A stretch of DNA of 64,000 bases from an uncultured bacterium (GCA_938014335.1 CALLRP010000015.1:1-64000), one strand, 5' to 3'. Counted from the first letter of the stretch, positions 1 through 9,785 are shown. Notes: a model not told the origin generated them from the letters alone. Numbers and translations are program-made.

Positions 1-358
1 AACCTATAAAATATATATAAATAACCTTCAAATAAATTTATATCATCTCCCCGGAAAAGGAACTAATATAGGGACTTTATCAAAAATACTAAAAAAAGAA
101 GTGTCCTATTCAGCGAAATCATTTTTTTCAAATATAAATTCTATTTCTACAAAAAAAATTGAAGTAGTGATTACCCAAAATATAGAACCCATGAAAATAG
201 AAATAAACACTCCTCAAAACATTTCATGCGATTCTAATTCTCCAAGCGGGAAAAATGTTTTAGAGAATATCTTCGATTCTTTTCTAATTAATAATAAGGA
301 TATACCTGAAGACTTCCGAACAAGTTTAATTAATGAAATGGAACCCAATACAATATGA
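1..358 (+). CDS. C-terminal fragment of an unrecognised protein
   Basis: The reading frame is open from base 2 to the TGA at 356-358 with no stop, so this is the 3' end of a gene that begins before the window. A GTG at 101 could start a short ORF, but the open frame upstream argues against that being the true start. The visible 118 or so residues are polar and Asn/Ser/Lys-rich, with a short Gly-containing stretch ([15 protein letters not shown]) near the window edge and no membrane segment. I do not recognise the family. It lies 37 bases upstream of the ABC ATPase on the same strand, so the two may be co-transcribed. Confidence 0.5.
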   Translation, partial: TYKIYINNLQINLYHLPGKGTNIGTLSKILKKEVSYSAKSFFSNINSISTKKIEVVITQNIEPMKIEINTPQNISCDSNSPSGKNVLENIFDSFLINNKDIPEDFRTSLINEMEPNTI

Positions 359-395
359 AAATATAATATTTTTACATATAAACAGGAAGATAGTC

Positions 396-1499
396 ATGGC
401 AAAAGTTGAATTAAGAAATTTAACCAAGACATATCCCAATGGTCTGATTGCAGTTAAAAATGTAAATATTACAATAGAAGATAAAGAATTTATGGTGCTT
501 GTGGGACCATCAGGTTGTGGGAAAACGACTACATTACGCATGGTAGCAGGACTTGAAGAAATTAGTTCAGGGGAAATATATATTGATGGGAAACTGGTAA
601 ATGATGTTCATCCCAAAGACAGAGACATTGCTATGGTTTTCCAAAATTATGCTCTATACCCCCACATGACAGTTTATAAAAATATGGCATTTGGATTAAT
701 GTTAAGAAAAGTATCTAAGCAAGAAATAGATAAAAGAGTCCGCGAAGCGGCTGAAATATTAGGTCTAACAGAATACTTGAATGCAAAACCGAGAGTTTTA
801 TCGGGTGGACAAAGGCAAAGAGTTGCGGTCGGCAGAGCTATAGTTCGTAACCCTAAAGTATTTCTTTTTGATGAACCTTTATCTAATCTTGACGCAAAAA
901 TGCGTGTTCAAATGCGTGCAGAAATATCGAAACTACATCATCAATTAAAAGCCACTATTATCTATGTAACTCATGACCAGATAGAAGCTATGACAATGGG
1001 AGACCGCATCGTTGTTATGAATAATGGGACTGTTCAGCAAATAGGGACACCCTTACAATTGTATCGTAAACCAGCCAATAAATTCGTTGCAGGCTTTATA
1101 GGAAGTCCACCCATGAATATGGTTGAAGGAATTATCATTAAAAAAGAGGATGAAATATATTTTACAGATACAAAAAATATAGAGATAATTGTACCCAAAA
1201 TCTTGCAAGGACAATTGAATAATTTTATCAATCAAAAAATAGTTTTAGGTATTCGACCCGAAGATTTTATTGTTAATCAGAACCAGATACCCCAAAAAGG
1301 GATTTCTATTTCTGCGATTGTGGATGTTGTTGAACCGATGGGTTCTGAAATGAATTTATATTTAAATGCAGAAACAACAACTCTTACAGTTAAACTCAAA
1401 CTCATTAATGAACCACCTATAGGGAAACCTTTTATTGTTAACCTGGATATTGAAAAAGTTCATTTTTTTGATCCTGAAACAGAGCAAAGCATAGTATAA
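396..1499 (+). CDS. ugpC: Sugar-type ABC transporter ATP-binding protein (UgpC/MsmK/MalK family)
   Basis: Nucleotide-binding subunit that would power uptake of a sugar or glycerol-phosphate type substrate on the inner face of the membrane. Visible are Walker A (GPSGCGKTT), the Q-loop ([12 protein letters not shown]), the ABC signature ([15 protein letters not shown]), Walker B with D-loop ([13 protein letters not shown]) and the switch His (YVTHDQ). About 130 C-terminal residues fit the TOBE/OB regulatory domain of the MalK subfamily. I chose the ATG at 396 (MAKVELRNL) because it has an AGGAAG ribosome site and family-like length (367 residues); an upstream ATG at 333 overlaps the previous gene. 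No permease or binding protein is nearby, so it may be a shared ATPase serving transporters elsewhere. Galactokinase follows 38 bases later. Confidence 0.93.
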   Translation: MAKVELRNLTKTYPNGLIAVKNVNITIEDKEFMVLVGPSGCGKTTTLRMVAGLEEISSGEIYIDGKLVNDVHPKDRDIAMVFQNYALYPHMTVYKNMAFGLMLRKVSKQEIDKRVREAAEILGLTEYLNAKPRVLSGGQRQRVAVGRAIVRNPKVFLFDEPLSNLDAKMRVQMRAEISKLHHQLKATIIYVTHDQIEAMTMGDRIVVMNNGTVQQIGTPLQLYRKPANKFVAGFIGSPPMNMVEGIIIKKEDEIYFTDTKNIEIIVPKILQGQLNNFINQKIVLGIRPEDFIVNQNQIPQKGISISAIVDVVEPMGSEMNLYLNAETTTLTVKLKLINEPPIGKPFIVNLDIEKVHFFDPETEQSIV

Positions 1500-1537
1500 A
1501 TCCCTCAAAATAAACCCTTTTCAGGAGTTAAACAACT

Positions 1538-2713
1538 ATGGGAGAAATTTTAAAATATTTAGAACAGCAATTTTACCACATATTTAATACAACACCCGAT
1601 GTTATAGTAAAAGCACCGGGAAGAGTAAATATTATAGGCGAACACACTGACTACAATCATGGTTATGTTTTACCAATGGCTTTGGAACAAGGAACCTATA
1701 TTGCAGGTAAAAAAAGAGATGATTCCCATTTAAATTTTTATGCATTAAACACTAATCGCCAAAGTATTGCAGACCTGAATTATCCGTCTCGTAATCCAAT
1801 TGATCCCTGGATGGATTATATTATGGGTGTATCTTATGAATTAAGAAAATCAGGTTATAAACTTTCTGGAATGGATGGAATAATAGTAGGCGATGTTCCC
1901 ATGGCTTGTGGACTGAGTAGTTCTGCCTCCCTCGAAATGGCTGTATTAAAACTATTCGAAGCATTGGGAAACTTCATAATAGATGATGTAGAGTCAGCAA
2001 AATTGGGACAACGCGTTGAAAATGAATTTTTAGGGCTGAAATCGGGTATTATGGACCAATTTATATCCAGATGTGGGAAGGAAGGACATGCTTTATTCTT
2101 AGATTGTAGGTCGTTAGAATATGAACTTATTCCTATTGATATACCTGAACATACTTTTGTTATTGCTAATACCAATTGTCCGAGAGGTCTTACAGGGTCA
2201 AAATATAATGAAAGAGTATTGGAATGTAATGATGCTTTGAACACTTTAAACTTTGTCTTCAAAAAATCGGGAACCCATTTAAGGGATTTTACTCTTCAAG
2301 AATTAATTGAAATAAAAGATAAAATGAATCCTATATCTTTTAAAAGAGCGTATCATGTTCTCACAGAAAATAATCGTGTTCTTTCGTGTATAGAGGCACT
2401 AAAACAGGGGAATATTAAAAAAGTAGGAGATTTGCTTAATGAATCGGATTATAGTTTACAAAAAGACTACGAGGTTACGAATCGCGAACTTGAAGTCATG
2501 ACTGACATAGCAAGAAATATTGAAGGTTGTAAAGGTTCAAGAATGACGGGTGCTGGGTTTGGGGGATGTACTATCAACTTAGTTGAAACAAAATATGTAG
2601 AATCATTTATTCATAAATTAATTGATAAATATAATAATATCACAGGACGAAATGGTTCTTGTATTATATCTTACCCGTCTGAAGGGGCAAAAATCTTAAA
2701 GATTTTTTCATAA
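1538..2713 (+). CDS. galK: Galactokinase
   Basis: Phosphorylates galactose to galactose-1-phosphate with ATP, the first step of the Leloir pathway, in the cytoplasm. It has the three GHMP-kinase landmarks: the galactokinase signature near the N-terminus (PGRVNIIGEHTDYNHGYVLP), the phosphate-binding loop (VPMACGLSSSASLE) and the C-terminal glycine motif (MTGAGFGGC). Its 391 residues are normal for GalK. An AGGAG site sits upstream of the ATG. The preceding sugar-type ATPase is in the same direction and the pair probably forms a sugar-use operon. No galT, galE or mutarotase is in the window. Confidence 0.95.
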   Translation: MGEILKYLEQQFYHIFNTTPDVIVKAPGRVNIIGEHTDYNHGYVLPMALEQGTYIAGKKRDDSHLNFYALNTNRQSIADLNYPSRNPIDPWMDYIMGVSYELRKSGYKLSGMDGIIVGDVPMACGLSSSASLEMAVLKLFEALGNFIIDDVESAKLGQRVENEFLGLKSGIMDQFISRCGKEGHALFLDCRSLEYELIPIDIPEHTFVIANTNCPRGLTGSKYNERVLECNDALNTLNFVFKKSGTHLRDFTLQELIEIKDKMNPISFKRAYHVLTENNRVLSCIEALKQGNIKKVGDLLNESDYSLQKDYEVTNRELEVMTDIARNIEGCKGSRMTGAGFGGCTINLVETKYVESFIHKLIDKYNNITGRNGSCIISYPSEGAKILKIFS

Positions 2714-2781
2714 CTCCCTCCAAATAAATATTTACAACATATAGTCTTAAAATTTCTTTTTTTAATTAAATGCGTGTGATT

Positions 2782-2800
2782 TTTCACATATTATGTGAAA
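2782..2800. promoter_or_regulatory. 19-bp perfect palindrome, candidate operator of the pseudopilin operon
   Basis: TTTCACATA, one T, then TATGTGAAA: two perfect 9-base arms. It lies 37 bases upstream of an extended -10 at 2837-2845 and 98 bases upstream of the first pseudopilin start. It has no GC-rich stem or T-tract, so a terminator for galK is unlikely. The TCACA/TGTGA halves resemble CRP/FNR-type half sites but face outward with wrong spacing. Calling it an operator is inference. Confidence 0.45.
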
Positions 2801-2836
2801 TTATTCGCTATTTTAAAATATTTTTTAACTATTTTG

Positions 2837-2845
2837 TGTTATAAT
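2837..2845 (+). promoter_or_regulatory. Extended -10 promoter of the pseudopilin operon
   Basis: TGTTATAAT, a perfect TGn plus TATAAT extended -10. No good -35 hexamer is seen at 16-18 bases upstream. A start near 2852 would give a leader of about 45 bases to the first pseudopilin ATG at 2899. The same TGnTATAAT arrangement occurs before rpsT and the TetR gene. Confidence 0.45.
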
Positions 2846-2898
2846 TATTTGAATAAATTATTTTCTAATTAAAATATATATAACAGGAAGTAATATTT

Positions 2899-3363
2899 AT
2901 GAAGAAGAAAAACAATATAGGTTTAACATTAATCGAGATAATGATTGCAGTGGCTATTTTTGCTTTTGTAGTTGGAGTTTCTGCAGTTATATTAGTTTCT
3001 TCTCATAATAACCTACAAGTACAAAGAGAACGCATTCAGGCATTACATGCTTGTCGTGCGGTAATTGAAGCCATTCGAGAGAAACGAAAAGATTTTACAG
3101 TAGGAAATGATGGTTTCAACTGGGAAGGTTTCTATGCGTGGGCCAATGCGAGAACTTCTAATGATTGGCTTTCTATGGTATCCATTGAGGAGCATCCTAT
3201 AGCTATACCGGGTTTACAGATTAATGTTGCCTTACGAAACATGAATGGGAATCCAGCTGGAGGGACAGATAATCCTGTACAGGTTTATGTTACAGCAACT
3301 TGGACCTCTGCTGGTGGGCATGTGATAAGGGATACTATGGCAACCATTATAACTTCAAGATAA
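2899..3363 (+). CDS. Prepilin-like protein (type II secretion/type IV pilus minor pseudopilin)
   Basis: A class III signal peptide (short basic MKKKNN leader, then GLTLIEIMIAVAIFAFVVGVS) marks it as a substrate of prepilin peptidase, cut after the Gly with a Glu at mature position 5. The first 30 or so mature residues form the hydrophobic helix used for membrane storage and filament packing. The remaining 120 residues would be the exposed globular domain. At 154 residues it has the size of PilV or GspI minor pseudopilins; I cannot say which. It heads a run of three such genes with gaps of 15 and 11 bases. Confidence 0.82.
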   Translation: MKKKNNIGLTLIEIMIAVAIFAFVVGVSAVILVSSHNNLQVQRERIQALHACRAVIEAIREKRKDFTVGNDGFNWEGFYAWANARTSNDWLSMVSIEEHPIAIPGLQINVALRNMNGNPAGGTDNPVQVYVTATWTSAGGHVIRDTMATIITSR

Positions 3364-3378
3364 AAAGGGAGTATATTT

Positions 3379-4035
3379 ATGAAAAAAGATAAGCAAGGCT
3401 TTACTTTAGTTGAGGTAACTATATCAGTTGCCTTAATGGGAATTATATCCTTGTTAAGTTTTTTAGCATTACAATCCTCTGTAAAATCGTCATCTTTATC
3501 CTATGTACAAAATGAAATTGATTCTGATTTAAGGAATACTTTCAATGAACTTTCAGAATTAGTAAAACAGGCATATACAGAAGTATCTGCAAATGTTACC
3601 CCTCCTACTATGCCCTCAGGGGCGGAAGCTATCCAGATACAAAATGAAGGACGTGGGTTGCGTTTTTTTGTTCCTGTCCCTGTTACTACCCCTGCTTTTA
3701 TTCAATCATCACAACCTATTACTGTATTATTCGAGAATGAAGATCGTTCCGCTGGTGGAGTTCCTGCTAACGCTCTTCTGGATGATGGAGAAGATACAAA
3801 TGGTGACAGAGCATTAACGCGTAGATTAGTCATGGTACAGGGGAATAACCGTCGGGTAATTGGTAGTGCTAACTGTATAAGTAATGTTGAATTTCAATTA
3901 TTACCCGACAGAAGCGACTCATCCAATACACCTACTTTACTATATATTTATTTGGAAGGCACGAAACGAATGGGTCCTGGAGAAGGACCGTTAATCCGCG
4001 CTGAGCTCAGTGGAACCATTAAATTAGAAAATTAG
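3379..4035 (+). CDS. Prepilin-like protein (PilW/GspJ-type minor pseudopilin)
   Basis: The leader MKKDKQG followed by FTLVEVTISVALMGIISLLSF is a canonical prepilin cleavage site and N-terminal helix. At 218 residues it fits the size and position of PilW or GspJ, which usually follow the PilV/GspI gene. Start support: AGGGAGT upstream of ATG 3379. A stretch with DDGEDTNGD near residues 135-142 is Asp-rich and could bind calcium; that is inference. It is one of three co-directional genes and probably helps initiate or cap a pseudopilus. Confidence 0.8.
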   Translation: MKKDKQGFTLVEVTISVALMGIISLLSFLALQSSVKSSSLSYVQNEIDSDLRNTFNELSELVKQAYTEVSANVTPPTMPSGAEAIQIQNEGRGLRFFVPVPVTTPAFIQSSQPITVLFENEDRSAGGVPANALLDDGEDTNGDRALTRRLVMVQGNNRRVIGSANCISNVEFQLLPDRSDSSNTPTLLYIYLEGTKRMGPGEGPLIRAELSGTIKLEN

Positions 4036-4046
4036 GAGATAGAGTT

Positions 4047-6377
4047 ATGCAAATAAAAAGAAAAAAGAAGTCGGGAATTGCTTTAATTTTCTCTACAGTT
4101 GCTATTATAGTAATTTTAGGAGCAATAGGTATAATATCTACCATAATTGTCAATAACAAGAGAGAAACTGATTTTTCTGCGGATGATATTATTCTCCGCG
4201 AGGCGGCACAGGCAGGAATAGACCTTGCACTAAAAAGATTGTGGGACGATTACATTGAAACAAGTGGAAATACTACCCGGAATTGGGCTTCTTATCGGTA
4301 CTATCTCGATAACAATTTAAGTATTCCAATAAATGAAGACTTAAACTTTAATGGGACAAAAGATGTTGACGAAACAGGGAATGGGAATGCTATTTTTGAA
4401 ACTTATCCTGCTGGATATGACCAAAGAGGTTGGGCTCTTATCAATCAGCCTATTCCATTAAGAAATCCAAATAATAATCAAGTGATTGCACAAATTGAAA
4501 GTGTTCATATTGCGAGATATGATGAATGGTCGCGTTCCTTCTTAACAATCACCTCAACCGCACGGAGAAATGGTATTACTAAGACGGCTGTTCAGGTTGT
4601 GAATATTGGAGGGAGGGCAAGTCCTCATACAGAATTTGCTGTACTTGCCAATAATATTAGTTGTATCCTATGTCATGCAGAATTTCAATCTTTAGATTTA
4701 TTTAGGAATAGTGATCCTTCCAATTTCAATACATTTGACCGTATTAAAGTGGCATCTCTTGAATCTATGTTAGTTCGACCTACAGAAGCAGATAGTCGCG
4801 TGGCAGGAACACTTTATACTCGTGGAAGAGTCTATAAACCTGATGGGACTGAGTTTTCTATATCAGACCTGCAAAATTCGACCTTAAAATCTTACCGTAT
4901 TAATAATACTAATGGGAAGATAGTTCAAGACTCCAGTGGAAATATGCAAATTGCAAATTTACAAAATGCAGGGACCACTCCTAACGGAGACCTTGTCCAG
5001 TTTGCTAATTTGTACATGAATTATCCCACTGATGAACAAAAACAAACAGATGGTCTTGTTCCAAATAATTTTCCTGCTCCCTTTCCGGATGACAATAATA
5101 ATAGACTGGTAGATGATGAAGAGTTTGAAGTAGTTTTAAATACTGCCAATGGTAGAGTTCGATTTGAAAATCCTATTGTTGAAGGGGAAGCGCCTCCTCC
5201 AGGACAAATAACATCAGGTGTTGCCTATGGTGTACCAAGAGGTTCTGTTTATATTCCTACCAACCCCACCAATCCACTTCCAACAGCGTCCAACTCTGCA
5301 TTAAATAGTTTATCTACAACAGGAACTTATGAAGGGAACTTAATACTTATTGGAACAGAACAAGACCCCATACAAATTGAAAGGACTGTAGCTGTTAATG
5401 GTGATTTAATCATTGCAGGGAAGATTAAAGGAGAAGGGCAGTTATTAGTAAGAGGTAATGTTTATGTTGTAGGGGATGTAACTTATGCTGATGCCCCCGG
5501 CGAATTTGGAAAAGCCGAAGACGGGACAACCAATGCTTTTTCTCTGGTAGCTGGAGGGAGTATCATGCTTGGAGACTACCTTACCGTTCGAGGTGTTAAC
5601 CACAGTGCAAGAAATAATGAAAAATACCCTCAATGGAATCAATATAGCATTGATGTTAGAAATCCTCATAGAACAAATAATGTAACTATTAATAATGTAA
5701 CTGAAACTTTAAGATGGGGATATTTTGACCCTGATTCTGTAGATGCAGGACAAATTGTTGAGGGGAGGCGAGGGCAACAATTTAGTTTTACAACATCCGA
5801 ATTAAAATTATTTAATAGAATGGAATTGCAAAAGGCATTAGCAGACCCCAACTATAAACCTCGTTTTTATGGGTTAAGGGCAAGTCAACCAGATAAGATT
5901 TATATATATGACGCTACAGATGAACATGCAGTAAAATACAATGAATCTGGGGTGAAATTATTAAGAGACTATCTTATCCAAAAAGGTTTACCTCTTGAAA
6001 TTCTAAGTCGGGCAACCTATCATTACTGTAATCCGGATATGAACTGGGTAAGCGAGGATGTTTTAAGACGGATTTGGTTTAATGATGAATTAACTCGTCC
6101 TGCTTCAGGGAGACCATTCCAATTTGATGGTCTTTTATACAGTAACAACTCTATCTGGTGTATTGTGCGAAGTAAAACAAGACACAATTCCAATACTTAT
6201 GGAAAAATGCTAATTCGTGGAGGTATTGTTTCCGCTGATTTAGGCGTGTTTGTTCCCGCAAACAATGGTGTGGGAATTGGGTTAACTATGTATTATGACC
6301 CACGTGTCCGTAGATTCCTTGAAATTACAGACCCCAATGTCGTTAGTTACCGAAAAATCGCTTTTTATTATCGATAA
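4047..6377 (+). CDS. Large PilX/GspK-like pilus-associated protein with a CxxCH motif
   Basis: The N-terminus (MQIKRKKKSGIALIFSTVAI, then a hydrophobic helix to about residue 36) is like PilX or GspK: a basic leader, a Gly-Ile-Ala start and a Glu-containing region after the helix (REAAQAGIDLALKR). At 776 residues it is two to four times longer than PilX or GspK. Residues 206-210 read CILCH, the covalent haem c signature. Two Asp/Asn-rich calcium-like loops occur near residues 100-115 (NEDLNFNGTKDVDETGNGN) and 338-350 (PDDNNNRLVDDEE). The middle contains a region reminiscent of polymer-forming cytoskeletal or bactofilin-like sheet repeats (NLILIGTEQ...GDLIIAGKIKGEGQLLVRGNVYVVGDV); that comparison is tentative. 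It is the third gene of the pseudopilin run. Confidence 0.7.
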   Translation: MQIKRKKKSGIALIFSTVAIIVILGAIGIISTIIVNNKRETDFSADDIILREAAQAGIDLALKRLWDDYIETSGNTTRNWASYRYYLDNNLSIPINEDLNFNGTKDVDETGNGNAIFETYPAGYDQRGWALINQPIPLRNPNNNQVIAQIESVHIARYDEWSRSFLTITSTARRNGITKTAVQVVNIGGRASPHTEFAVLANNISCILCHAEFQSLDLFRNSDPSNFNTFDRIKVASLESMLVRPTEADSRVAGTLYTRGRVYKPDGTEFSISDLQNSTLKSYRINNTNGKIVQDSSGNMQIANLQNAGTTPNGDLVQFANLYMNYPTDEQKQTDGLVPNNFPAPFPDDNNNRLVDDEEFEVVLNTANGRVRFENPIVEGEAPPPGQITSGVAYGVPRGSVYIPTNPTNPLPTASNSALNSLSTTGTYEGNLILIGTEQDPIQIERTVAVNGDLIIAGKIKGEGQLLVRGNVYVVGDVTYADAPGEFGKAEDGTTNAFSLVAGGSIMLGDYLTVRGVNHSARNNEKYPQWNQYSIDVRNPHRTNNVTINNVTETLRWGYFDPDSVDAGQIVEGRRGQQFSFTTSELKLFNRMELQKALADPNYKPRFYGLRASQPDKIYIYDATDEHAVKYNESGVKLLRDYLIQKGLPLEILSRATYHYCNPDMNWVSEDVLRRIWFNDELTRPASGRPFQFDGLLYSNNSIWCIVRSKTRHNSNTYGKMLIRGGIVSADLGVFVPANNGVGIGLTMYYDPRVRRFLEITDPNVVSYRKIAFYYR

Positions 6378-6409
6378 CCTTTTCGTTTTTTAATTTGGAG
6401 GTCAAAATC

Positions 6410-7321
6410 ATGTACAAAAAGTATATAAGTTTATTTTTCTATTTTTTCTTCATAAGTATAGTGTGTTTTCCCGACACTTTCACATTGAAAAATGGAATAA
6501 CTTTTGATGGTAAAATAGTAGAAGAATCATCCAATGGAATTTATACTATAAAAGTGGGTAATAGGAATTTAAAGTACTTAAAAGAAGAAATTCTTAGTAT
6601 TGAAAAAAACAATAAGACAGGTGAAATAAACTTAGATGAAGCTCAAAAAGAATGGGAAAAACAAGATAAATTATTAACAGAAAAAACGGGACTCAATAAA
6701 AACCAAAGAGCACAAATAGAAGCACTTATTAATAGAATACAATGGGGTGAAGAGTTTGACCGAATTACTGCAAAAAACGAATTATTTGAATTACAAAAAT
6801 CTATGGATATTTTTCCTTATTTAGAGTATTATCTTCCTTCCTATGCTCCTACAACTACACCTTATATTTTAGAAATTTTATTTAAAATAGATAAAAATAA
6901 AACAATCAAAATATTAAGAGAGAGAATTATGGATTCTGCCCCAACTGTTCGTGGAAAATCTATAGAACTTTTAGCCGTTGCTAACGATATAGAAAGTTAC
7001 GATCTAATTATTCGTGGTCTTGTGGACCCTGACATTGATGTTTGTATAATAACAAACTATGCGATTGCACATATCGGATTAAAGTCTGTAACTCCCGTTC
7101 TAATAGAAAATCTTAATCATCCCGAACCGAGAATTGTAAATTCCAGCAAAGAAGCATTAAATAATTTATGGAAAACAGAATTAAATGGCAAAAAGATTGA
7201 TTCTATTAAGGAATGGGAATCCTTCTGGGAAAATCATAAAAATGAAGTCACCGATTCTATTATTTATAAGAAAGATATAAAACCTCTTATTGACAAAGAT
7301 TTCCAATATTTTATTGGTTAA
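6410..7321 (+). CDS. Secreted protein with N-terminal small beta domain and HEAT-like repeats
   Basis: The signal peptide is MYKKYISLFFYFFFISIVCFP. Next comes a short beta module (FTLKNGITFDGKIVEES...LKYLKEEILSIEKN), of the kind seen in exported proteins of several didermal phyla that read 'G.v..GkI......I..v'. Helical repeats follow (about residues 110-250: SAPTVRGKSIELLAVAND, PVLIENLNHPEPRIVNSSKEAL) that look HEAT/PBS-like. I chose ATG 6410 because a TTTGGAGGTC ribosome site sits just upstream; a TTG at 6395 would place that site inside the gene. It follows the pilus genes with a 32-base gap and may belong to the same operon. Function unknown. Confidence 0.7.
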   Translation: MYKKYISLFFYFFFISIVCFPDTFTLKNGITFDGKIVEESSNGIYTIKVGNRNLKYLKEEILSIEKNNKTGEINLDEAQKEWEKQDKLLTEKTGLNKNQRAQIEALINRIQWGEEFDRITAKNELFELQKSMDIFPYLEYYLPSYAPTTTPYILEILFKIDKNKTIKILRERIMDSAPTVRGKSIELLAVANDIESYDLIIRGLVDPDIDVCIITNYAIAHIGLKSVTPVLIENLNHPEPRIVNSSKEALNNLWKTELNGKKIDSIKEWESFWENHKNEVTDSIIYKKDIKPLIDKDFQYFIG

Positions 7322-7340
7322 AGGGGTGATTGCGAACTAA

Positions 7341-9770
7341 CTATAAAGACTCCTTAATCAGACTTTTAGATGTAAGGTTTTCGACTTCTACAGTAAAGTC
7401 TTGCGGGACACTTAATCTATACTTTATAGTAGCATCATCTTGTTCCCACTTCATTTTTATACTTTGATTATCTCCAACAGGGATTTCCCCTTCACAATAT
7501 TTTAAGGATAAGGGACGAAATACAACTTTAATTTTCTTATTTACAGGGTCAAATTCACTAATACCTAATGCAATTCTATCGTAAATATAAACGATATGTG
7601 AAGCAAAGCCATGATTCAAACTGGCTCCATCATCTACATTCTCCCACAGGGTTCCTGTTCTTTGTGCCATATAATCCAGATATCCTACAGACTCATCAAG
7701 CACTTTATCTCCCTCACCACTCATTGTCAATAGCTCTGCCCGAAGAACATTACCAATAAACGAATTTGCAAGATGAACCTCGGGGTATTTGTTCTTGTCT
7801 TTCTCTTTTCTATGAGGTCCAAAATCATTTTTAATTATATTCCACAGATCGGGGTAGGTTTCTCTTGTGGCTACTTTGAAGAAGAAAGCGAAATATTGGC
7901 AAACTTCGGTACGGTTTTTTGTAACTTCTAATTTACCGTCTTTTCGAACAGCATTATCTACAAAGAATGTGCCATCGAAAGATTGTTTGCGAATAATTTC
8001 TCTCATTTTTTCTGCCTCTTGTTTATATTCTGGCAAATTATATAATTCTGCTACAGTGTCTAAAACACCCGCAAATAACATATTAGATGGATAGTTTACA
8101 TCTTGGACGAAATCGTTAGCTTTTGACCATTCCACGAATACCCAACTGGGTAATTTTTCTAAAAGTCCATCCGAATTCTTGTATTGGTCAAAGAATTTAA
8201 GCAATGCTAAAACTTTAGGTTTAAGAGCATTTCCCAAATCGTAATCATTACTTCTTTTTACATACTCGCCAAGTTGTACAACAAACCACATTGCCCAATT
8301 AGGAATGAATGTCCCATCATTATGGTCGGAAGGATAACACATAGGCAACATGCCATCGGGTAAAAACTCAAACTTCGATGGAAGCATAAAATTCTCATAG
8401 AAATTCTTTTCCACAGAGGTATTCCCTGTTAGAACAAGACCTGCCCGCGATGTAAAAAATGAATCACATAACCAACCTGCTCTTTCCCGATGTGGACAAT
8501 CCATAAATATATCTACAGCATTCTGTGCAAAAGTGGCTCTTCCCGCCTCAAAAATTCTATTTAGTCTTTCATCGGAACAAATGAATTTTGCTTTTTGAGC
8601 TTCTGGATTTTCATATAACCTTATGCCCATAGACAAAATGGAAATTGGATTATTCGTAGCAGTAATTTGCATATATCGGAAAGTATTGGGTTCAATTGAC
8701 TCAAAGTCGTATTCTCCTTTTTCTAAAAAGTTCAATGCAATAAGATTATGACAACCTAATCGTTTCCAATCCACCATTTCATTTCGTAACATTTCATCAA
8801 AGGTAATAAATACTTTGGTAGGTTCTTCAACTTTTATCTTTACACAGATAAAACCTGTCATGCTTCTACTAAAATCGAATACATCATAACTTGAATTGTT
8901 AATAACAACAGGAAGAGAAATAGGTTTCTCTATCAGGACTCCTTTTTCTATTGTCATCGTTTGGAAATCTTTTGGAGGAGAATATTCAAGTTGGTCAAGG
9001 GGGTAACCTAAAAAAGTAGCCCTCGGTTCTACACTTTTATTAATCCATGGATGTTCTATGGGTTTTTGTAAATCTACTTTTCCCTCTATAATTATTTTCT
9101 TAGGTGAAACAATTTCAAAGGTAGGTATAGGGACACCACGAGGGATAAGTGCTTTGTTTTCTACGATTTCTACATCATACGGTGTAGGTGCATTTTCTTT
9201 TTTATTTATCCAATTCAACGATTGAGGGTTTAAACGGTATGCTTCCATGAAGCCTCTTTGAAAACTATATCGTTCTACTTTCTTATATTTATAAATCAAG
9301 TCATATCCCACAAAAGGATTTTTCTCTGAACCTGTTGCACACAATACTTTTTTACCTTGCACAACCTCTGCCTGAATAAAACCCGGTTGATTTGTAATTC
9401 CATAACCATTAACATTATATACGATTGCTTCTATTGCAATGAGATTTTCTCCCTTTTGTACATACTTAGATATATCTATTTGATCGACACGATGGAATCC
9501 ATGTGGACCTCTAGCAGGACCATATAAAACAAATTTCCCATTAACATAAACTCTATAAAAATCATGACCCGCACAACGCAATAAAACACCATTTGTTTTT
9601 TCAATGCTGAATATTGCCCTAAATCCTGCGAAGTCATTCATCTCCTTAGCTCGATTCTTTAACCAGATAGGTTTTCCTTCTGCAAAAGATGCTGTTTCTG
9701 CCCATGTCATCATTGAAATTCCACATAATAAAACCAACAGAATTGTAAAAATCGCTATCATTTTTTTCAT
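7341..9770 (-). CDS. Secreted alpha-L-rhamnosidase-like glycoside hydrolase (GH78-type)
   Basis: Probably removes L-rhamnose from polysaccharide side chains outside the cytoplasm. The signal peptide ends near MMTWAETA. An N-terminal beta domain carries a carbohydrate-binding-like core (LLRCAGHDFYRVYVNGKFVLYGPARG) as in GH78. The six-hairpin catalytic barrel begins near residue 395 with the GH78-like motif DIFMDCPHRERAGWLCDSFF (family form DCPQRDERLGWxGD) and continues with a conserved C-terminal 'GATTLWE'-like element (RTGTLWENVDDGASLNHGFAS) and a closing beta domain. The acidic residue normally found after the DCPxR motif is partly substituted, so activity on rhamnose is not certain. AAGGAAAGGG precedes the ATG. 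The gene lies 15 bases after the dehydrogenase-like gene, so they are likely co-transcribed. Confidence 0.78.
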   Translation of the reverse strand: MKKMIAIFTILLVLLCGISMMTWAETASFAEGKPIWLKNRAKEMNDFAGFRAIFSIEKTNGVLLRCAGHDFYRVYVNGKFVLYGPARGPHGFHRVDQIDISKYVQKGENLIAIEAIVYNVNGYGITNQPGFIQAEVVQGKKVLCATGSEKNPFVGYDLIYKYKKVERYSFQRGFMEAYRLNPQSLNWINKKENAPTPYDVEIVENKALIPRGVPIPTFEIVSPKKIIIEGKVDLQKPIEHPWINKSVEPRATFLGYPLDQLEYSPPKDFQTMTIEKGVLIEKPISLPVVINNSSYDVFDFSRSMTGFICVKIKVEEPTKVFITFDEMLRNEMVDWKRLGCHNLIALNFLEKGEYDFESIEPNTFRYMQITATNNPISILSMGIRLYENPEAQKAKFICSDERLNRIFEAGRATFAQNAVDIFMDCPHRERAGWLCDSFFTSRAGLVLTGNTSVEKNFYENFMLPSKFEFLPDGMLPMCYPSDHNDGTFIPNWAMWFVVQLGEYVKRSNDYDLGNALKPKVLALLKFFDQYKNSDGLLEKLPSWVFVEWSKANDFVQDVNYPSNMLFAGVLDTVAELYNLPEYKQEAEKMREIIRKQSFDGTFFVDNAVRKDGKLEVTKNRTEVCQYFAFFFKVATRETYPDLWNIIKNDFGPHRKEKDKNKYPEVHLANSFIGNVLRAELLTMSGEGDKVLDESVGYLDYMAQRTGTLWENVDDGASLNHGFASHIVYIYDRIALGISEFDPVNKKIKVVFRPLSLKYCEGEIPVGDNQSIKMKWEQDDATIKYRLSVPQDFTVEVENLTSKSLIKESL

Positions 9771-9785
9771 ATCCCTTTCCTTCTT

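Noticed and set aside
101..358. Complete 85-residue gene starting at GTG 101
   Set aside because: The same frame is open to base 2, so it is the tail of a longer gene that begins outside the window.
333..395. Earlier ATG for the ABC ATPase
   Set aside because: It overlaps the previous gene, has no ribosome site, and adds residues not found in the family; ATG 396 has AGGAAG before it.
2714..2800. Terminator for galK at the 19-base palindrome
   Set aside because: The stem is AT-rich, has a single-base loop, and no T-tract follows; an operator is a better fit.
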